Of a stretch of 64,000 nt of DNA, positions 59,840 through 64,000 are shown piece by piece. Positions within the stretch are counted from its first letter, which is position 1. Each line of letters starts with the position of its first letter. A program made the translations under genes and the position numbers. The notes beneath the pieces were generated by a model that was given only the letters and a program-made list of their open reading frames with translations, searched no databases and was not told the DNA's origin. Source of the stretch: Streptomyces lateritius (GTDB lineage: Bacteria; Actinomycetota; Actinomycetes; Streptomycetales; Streptomycetaceae); the NCBI RefSeq assembly GCF_014649715.1, contig NZ_BMTO01000006.1, positions 141,578-205,577 on the forward strand. Reading direction: 5' to 3'.

Positions 59840-60407
59840 GCGCACCCCGGACCGGGACCGGGAGCGGTCCATGCCCCGGATCCGGCTCGACCTGCCGCGC
59901 GAGCGCCGGGCCCGGCTGCTGCCGGAGTACGACCCCGAGGCCTTCGGGCGGCTGTCGGAGCGGATCGCCCGGTTCCTGGGGACGGGACGCTTCCTCGTCT
60001 GGATGACCCTGACGATCATCCTCTGGGTGCTGTGGAACGTCTTCTCGCCGCCCTCGCTGCGGTTCGACGAGTACCCGTTCATCTTCCTGACGCTCGCCCT
60101 GTCGCTGCAGGCCTCCTACGCGGCCCCGCTGATCCTGCTCGCCCAGAACCGGCAGGACGACCGGGACCGGGTCAACCTCGAACAGGACCGGAAGCAGAAC
60201 GAGCGGTCGATCGCCGACACCGAGTACCTGACCCGGGAGATCGCGGCCCTGCGGATGGGTCTGGGCGAGGTGGCGACGCGCGACTGGATCCGCTCGGAGC
60301 TGGAGGACCTGACGAAGGAGCTGGAGGAGCGCCTCGACGGCCACCGGGGCCATCGGGATCTATTCCCCTCCGGTGACGATCGCAGAAGTGACGTACCCGA
60401 CCGCTGA
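59832..60407 (+). CDS. DUF1003 membrane protein
   Basis: This 191-residue protein has two close transmembrane helices (FLVWMTLTIILWVLWNVF; EYPFIFLTLALSLQASYAAPLILLAQNRQ) with the family's conserved DEYPF...APLIL pattern, then a coiled-coil-like charged C-terminus. The start overlaps the end of the MgtE-N/CBS gene, so the two are translationally coupled and may form a membrane-sensor pair. Function of the family is not established. Confidence 0.88.
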   Translation: MAERTPDRDRERSMPRIRLDLPRERRARLLPEYDPEAFGRLSERIARFLGTGRFLVWMTLTIILWVLWNVFSPPSLRFDEYPFIFLTLALSLQASYAAPLILLAQNRQDDRDRVNLEQDRKQNERSIADTEYLTREIAALRMGLGEVATRDWIRSELEDLTKELEERLDGHRGHRDLFPSGDDRRSDVPDR

Positions 60408-60450
60408 CGGGCTTTCCGAGGCCGGTGGTCGGCGCCGTACCATCGTCGGT

Positions 60451-61584
60451 ATGGCTACGGAAGACGCGGTGCGTGAAGCACTGGCGACGGTGAACGACCC
60501 CGAGATCAACAAACCGATCACTGAGCTCGGCATGGTCAAGTCGGTGGAGATCGGACCCGACGGCACGGTCGCCGTCACGGTCTACCTCACCGTCTCCGGC
60601 TGCCCGATGCGCGACACGATCACCCAGCGCGTCACCGACGCGGTCTCCCGGGTGGAGGGGGTCACGGGCGTCGACGTCACGCTGGACGTGATGAGCGACG
60701 AGCAGCGCAAGGAGCTGGCCGCCGCCCTGCGGGGCACCACGGCCGAGCGCGAGGTCCCCTTCGCCAAGCCCGGCTCGCTGACCCGCGTGTACGCCGTCGC
60801 CTCCGGCAAGGGGGGCGTCGGCAAGTCCTCCGTGACCGTGAACCTCGCCGCGGCGATGGCCGCGGACGGCCTGAAGGTCGGTGTCGTCGACGCCGACATC
60901 TACGGCCACAGTGTGCCGCGCATGCTGGGCGCCGACGGCCGTCCCACCCAGGTCGAGAACATGATCATGCCGCCGTCCGCGAACGGCGTGAAGGTCATCT
61001 CCATCGGCATGTTCACCCCGGGCAACGCCCCGGTCGTCTGGCGCGGCCCGATGCTCCACCGCGCGCTCCAGCAGTTCCTCGCGGACGTGTACTGGGGCGA
61101 CCTGGACGTCCTGCTGCTCGACCTGCCCCCGGGCACCGGCGACATCGCGATCTCGGTGGCCCAGCTGGTCCCGAACGCGGAGATCCTCGTCGTCACGACC
61201 CCGCAGCAGGCGGCGGCCGAGGTCGCCGAGCGGGCCGGCTCGATCGCCGTCCAGACCCACCAGAAGATCGTCGGCGTCGTCGAGAACATGTCGGGCCTGC
61301 CGTGTCCGCACTGCGACGAGATGGTCGACGTCTTCGGCTCGGGCGGTGGCCAGAAGGTCGCGGACGGCCTGACGAGGACCACGGGCGCGACGGTGCCGGT
61401 CCTCGGCTCCATCCCGATCGACGTCCGCCTGCGGGAGGGCGGCGACGAGGGCAGGCCGGTCGTCCTCACCGACCCCGAGTCCCCGGCGGGCGCGGCGCTG
61501 CGCGCCATCGCGGGCAAGCTCGGCGGCCGCGCGAGAGGCCTCTCGGGCATGAGCCTGGGCATCACCCCGCGCAACAAGTTCTGA
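60451..61584 (+). CDS. mrp: Mrp/NBP35 (ApbC) family Fe-S carrier ATPase
   Basis: This 377-residue P-loop ATPase handles Fe-S cluster assembly or transfer. An N-terminal MIP18/DUF59 domain (VNDPEINKPITELGM, SGCPMRDTI) precedes a MinD/ParA-like domain with deviant Walker A SGKGGVGKSSVTVNLA, switch DADIYGHSVPRMLG, LLLDLPPGTGD and the cluster-binding pair GLPCPHCDE. The start ATG is the first in frame before DUF59. It is followed by a very strong terminator hairpin. Confidence 0.94.
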   Translation: MATEDAVREALATVNDPEINKPITELGMVKSVEIGPDGTVAVTVYLTVSGCPMRDTITQRVTDAVSRVEGVTGVDVTLDVMSDEQRKELAAALRGTTAEREVPFAKPGSLTRVYAVASGKGGVGKSSVTVNLAAAMAADGLKVGVVDADIYGHSVPRMLGADGRPTQVENMIMPPSANGVKVISIGMFTPGNAPVVWRGPMLHRALQQFLADVYWGDLDVLLLDLPPGTGDIAISVAQLVPNAEILVVTTPQQAAAEVAERAGSIAVQTHQKIVGVVENMSGLPCPHCDEMVDVFGSGGGQKVADGLTRTTGATVPVLGSIPIDVRLREGGDEGRPVVLTDPESPAGAALRAIAGKLGGRARGLSGMSLGITPRNKF

Positions 61585-61598
61585 GCACGGGGGTCTGA

Positions 61599-61644
61599 GC
61601 ACGGCGAAGGGCGCCGCTCCGGTGAGCGGCGCCCTTCGCCGTGC
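61599..61644. terminator. Very strong bidirectional terminator hairpin
   Basis: A perfect 20-bp stem with the six-base loop CCGGTG lies between the convergent mrp gene and the minus-strand hypothetical gene. It is the longest uninterrupted stem I found in the window; no T tract on either side. Confidence 0.87.
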
Positions 61645-61646
61645 CG

Positions 61647-62273
61647 TCAGGTGTACAGCCCGAGGTCCTTCACCGCGGAGAACCCCAGCCCGTACGCGCT
61701 CATCCCCCTGCCGTACGCCCCGATGTGCACCGCGCCCGCGGACCCCGCCAGCACCCAGCCGAACTCCGACTCCCGGTAGTGGAACGGCATCGGCACCCCG
61801 TCCACCGGAAGCGACAGCGTCGACCACTCCGGCCCCGCCAGGTCGTCCGCGAGCTCGAAGGCGGTCTCGGTCTGCTGGTCCAGCCAGTCGTCGCGCAGCA
61901 CGTGGTCCAGCTGCGCCGGCCATGTGTACGCCAGGAGCCCCGAGCCGGCCAGCCAGGCGGCGGAGGAGACGGTCGTGGCTTCCAGGACGCCCGTACCGTC
62001 CCCCGTACGGCGGACCGGGCTCGCCGCGACGGTCACGACGACGGCGAAACGCTCCTTCTCGGTCCCGCTCGCGTCGGACTTTATGGACGGCTCGTCGCCG
62101 TGGCCCATCGACCCGTGCTGGACGGTCCCGTCCGCCGCCGTGCCCACCTGCATCAGCCAGCGGGCTCCGGTGAACGCCTCGTCCAGTCCGTACCAGGGGA
62201 ACTCCGCGCGCAGATAGCCTTCGGCGGTGCGCCGGGTCGCGGGCGGTCCCTCCACCCGACTCGTCGTCTCCAT
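61647..62273 (-). CDS. Conserved-type hypothetical protein
   Basis: This 208-residue protein (METTSRVEG at the start) has a Trp/Tyr-rich alpha/beta domain (FPWYGLDEAFTGARWLMQVG, FAVVVTVAASPV, GVPMPFHYRESEFGWVLAGS) and ends with a Gly/Tyr-rich segment (VHIGAYGRGMSAYGLGFS). There is no membrane helix or signal peptide. It lies next to tatB on the same strand, 93 bases downstream, in a block conserved in streptomycetes as I recall it. Function unknown. Confidence 0.72.
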   Translation of the reverse strand: METTSRVEGPPATRRTAEGYLRAEFPWYGLDEAFTGARWLMQVGTAADGTVQHGSMGHGDEPSIKSDASGTEKERFAVVVTVAASPVRRTGDGTGVLEATTVSSAAWLAGSGLLAYTWPAQLDHVLRDDWLDQQTETAFELADDLAGPEWSTLSLPVDGVPMPFHYRESEFGWVLAGSAGAVHIGAYGRGMSAYGLGFSAVKDLGLYT

Positions 62274-62366
62274 CTCGGCCGCCTCCTCGTTCCGTCGTGC
62301 CCGCGTCGGCGGACAACAGATGGAGGATAGCCACCGACCCGCGTCAGGTCGTGTCAGCGCAGGTGG

Positions 62367-62831
62367 TCAGGTCGCGTCGGAGTCGTACGGCGGACGCTCG
62401 CCGGCGTCCGGCTTGTCCTGCTTCTTGAGGAGGTCGGGCGAGCCGTTGACCGCCGCCGGAACGGAGGACGCGGCAGCGGCGGAGGGCACGGACGAACCCG
62501 TCTCACGGCCGTGCACCGCGTCGGCGACGTCGTTCATCTCCTTCTTGAGGTCGAAGCTGCTGCGCAGCTCCTTCAACTCGTTGAAGTCCTCGTTCCCCTC
62601 CAGCTGCTTGCGGAGGAACGTCTTCGGGTTCAGGTCCTCGAACTCGAAGTCCTTGAACTCCGGCCCCAGCTCGGTGCGGATGTCCTGCTTCGCGCTCTCC
62701 GAGAAGTCGCGGACCTTGCGGACGAAGCGCGAGACGTCCTGGATGACCTTCGGCAGCTTCTCCGGGCCGAAAATGAGCACGGCGAGGACCACGAGCGTCA
62801 CGAGCTCGAGTATGCCTAGGTCGTTGAACAC
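62367..62831 (-). CDS. tatB: Twin-arginine translocase subunit TatB
   Basis: This 154-residue TatB has a short N-terminal membrane helix with the conserved glutamate (NDLGILELVTLVVLAVLIFG), hinge PEKLPKVIQDV, then an amphipathic helix (RFVRKVRDFSESAKQDIR) and a polar tail. TatB binds TatC and recognises twin-arginine signal peptides. The GTG start has AAGGAG eight bases upstream. It follows the HtrA-like protease gene on the same strand, an arrangement also found in mycobacteria near sigE. Confidence 0.93.
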   Translation of the reverse strand: MFNDLGILELVTLVVLAVLIFGPEKLPKVIQDVSRFVRKVRDFSESAKQDIRTELGPEFKDFEFEDLNPKTFLRKQLEGNEDFNELKELRSSFDLKKEMNDVADAVHGRETGSSVPSAAAASSVPAAVNGSPDLLKKQDKPDAGERPPYDSDAT

Positions 62832-62922
62832 CTTGCTGCTCCTTACACGGGGTCCGGGGCCCGCACCACGGTACCCGCCGAAACAGCCGGGCGGGTACCT
62901 CGCGGCGTCCCCCACATGGCGC

Positions 62923-64000
62923 TCAGTCGCCCTGCGAGGAACCGAGCGTCAACGTCTTGGTCTGCTCTTTGCCTCCGCGCACCAGCGTCAGCTCCAGCCG
63001 GTCGCCGGGACGGTGGGCGCGGATCTTCACGATCAGCTCCTCGCCGCTGTGGACCCGCTGACCGTCGACCTTGGTGATCACGTCGCCGGGCCGGATGCCC
63101 GCCTTGGCCGCCGGGCCGCCAGGGGTGACCGAGGCCGAGCCGTCCTTGCCCTTCTCACCGACGCGGGCCCCGTCGCCGTTGAACTGCATGTCGAGGCTCA
63201 CACCGATGACGGGGTGGGTGGCCTTGCCGGTGTTGATGAGCTCCTCGGCGACGCGCTTGCCCTGGTTGATCGGGATGGCGAAGCCCAGCCCGATGGAACC
63301 GGACTGGGCGCCGCCCTCGCCGCCCGAGCCGTCACCGGCGGCGCGGATGGCGCTGTTGATGCCGATGACGCGGGCCTTGGAGTCGACCAGCGGCCCGCCC
63401 GAATTGCCTGGGTTTATCGGGGCGTCGGTCTGCAAGGCGTCGACATAGCTGACGTCGCTGCCGTCGCCCTTCTCACCGCCGGCCGTGATGGGCCGTTCCT
63501 TGGCGCTGATGATGCCGGAGGTGACGGTGTTCTGGAGGTCGAAGGGGGCACCGATGGCGACGACCGGGTCGCCGACGCGGACGTTGTCCGAGTTGCCGAG
63601 TGGCAGGGGCTTGAGGTTCGAGACCCCGGTGACCCGGACGACGGCCAGGTCGTAGCCGCTGTCCTTGCCGACCAGCTTGGCGCTCGCCGTCTCGCCGCTG
63701 CTGAAGGTGACCGAGATGTCCCCGGAGGAGGCCGCCGCGTCGACCACGTGGTTGTTGGTCAGGATGTGGCCCTGGGTGTCCAGGACGAAGCCGGTACCGG
63801 TGCCGGAGGCGCCGCCACCGCTGACGTGGAGGGTGACCACGCTGGGCAGCGCGCTGGCGGCGATCCCGGCGACGCTGTCGGGGGCGCGCCCTGCGTCCTC
63901 GGGTCCCGCCTGCGGCAGCTCGACGGTGGTGATGCCGCCGTTGCGCTCGACGTAGGCGCCGACCGCGCCGCCGAGGACACCCGTGACGAGGGCGAAGACC
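62923..64000 (-). CDS. HtrA/DegP-like trypsin-fold serine protease with PDZ (5' end outside window)
   Basis: The N-terminus lies beyond the right edge; about 359 residues are visible. A membrane helix (ALVTGVLGGAVGAYV) anchors the protein. The protease domain has all three catalytic segments: TNNHVVD (His), SGYDLAVVRV (Asp) and NPGNSGGPLVD (Ser). A C-terminal PDZ domain (AAKAGIRPGDVITKVDGQRV) follows. HtrA proteins degrade or refold damaged exported proteins. In actinobacteria this gene commonly sits beside tatB and a sigE-type sigma factor. Confidence 0.93.
   Translation of the reverse strand, partial: VFALVTGVLGGAVGAYVERNGGITTVELPQAGPEDAGRAPDSVAGIAASALPSVVTLHVSGGGASGTGTGFVLDTQGHILTNNHVVDAAASSGDISVTFSSGETASAKLVGKDSGYDLAVVRVTGVSNLKPLPLGNSDNVRVGDPVVAIGAPFDLQNTVTSGIISAKERPITAGGEKGDGSDVSYVDALQTDAPINPGNSGGPLVDSKARVIGINSAIRAAGDGSGGEGGAQSGSIGLGFAIPINQGKRVAEELINTGKATHPVIGVSLDMQFNGDGARVGEKGKDGSASVTPGGPAAKAGIRPGDVITKVDGQRVHSGEELIVKIRAHRPGDRLELTLVRGGKEQTKTLTLGSSQGD

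Noticed and set aside
57548..60082. An 844-codon minus-strand frame covering the lipoprotein and the MgtE-N/CBS gene
   Set aside because: Only the last 259 codons show a signal peptide, lipobox and domain; the rest is the antisense shadow of a well-supported plus-strand gene.

Overview
The window reads as chromosomal core DNA of a Streptomyces or close relative. Base composition is very high in G+C, third codon positions are strongly G/C biased, GTG (and some TTG) starts are common, and the gene set is typical of actinobacteria: a WhiB-family regulator with an AT-hook, mycoredoxin, UvrD2 with an HRDC tail, an AdnA/AdnB-type helicase-nuclease pair, DUF2342, DUF3107, DUF3152, MoeZ and TatB. I see no rRNA, tRNA, CRISPR array, phage or IS transposase. 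All coordinates and starts are read by eye; no homology search was run, so family names rest on recognised motifs.

Layout, left to right. 1-3.3 kb (minus): PDZ/Lon-like protease (cut by the window edge), small membrane protein, MoaE and an SDR epimerase. 3.4-5.4 kb (plus): DUF2342 zincin-like protein coupled to a NUDIX hydrolase. 5.4-9.2 kb (minus): three AIM24-domain genes, one fused to TerD, preceded by a YgjP-type metalloprotein. 9.5-12 kb (plus): ThiF-like protein and an ABC1/UbiB kinase-like protein. 12-16 kb: whiB7/wblC with a long attenuator-type leader and a coupled downstream gene, then uvrD2, then divergent mycoredoxin. 16.6-28.9 kb: acyltransferase, NudC, M20 dipeptidase, AdnB-like and AdnA-like proteins with a secreted LolA-like gene between them, and an alkyltransferase-like repair protein. 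28.9-35.4 kb (plus): a flippase/kinase-like fusion and two tandem secreted alpha/beta hydrolases. 35.4-43.9 kb (minus): MoeZ, a four-gene polysaccharide-type cluster (PelF-like glycosyltransferase, membrane protein, epimerase, spherulin-4 hydrolase), DUF3152 and an alpha/beta hydrolase. 44-51.7 kb: TetR, DUF3107, ferritin-like protein, RhlE with basic repeats, NYN protein and a 50-residue protein. 51.8-64 kb: MarC, PHP phosphoesterase, SUFU-domain protein, CorA, LolA-like lipoprotein, MgtE-N/CBS protein, DUF1003, Mrp, TatB and an HtrA-like protease (cut by the right edge).

DNA repair (UvrD2, AdnA/AdnB, ATL), redox and antibiotic response (WhiB7, mycoredoxin), RNA metabolism (RhlE, NYN), Mg2+ handling (CorA, MgtE-N/CBS, DUF1003) and envelope functions (HtrA, TatB, lipoproteins, polysaccharide cluster) sit in blocks whose order, as I recall it, matches two separate blocks of the Mycobacterium tuberculosis chromosome.

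The most notable non-genic signals are: two copies of a 183-bp imperfect palindrome with terminal inverted repeats, each lying against a stop codon; the whiB7 leader, which contains a candidate 123-codon leader ORF, stacked hairpins and a terminator; and a chain of overlapping short ORFs leading into a probable CTG start for rhlE.
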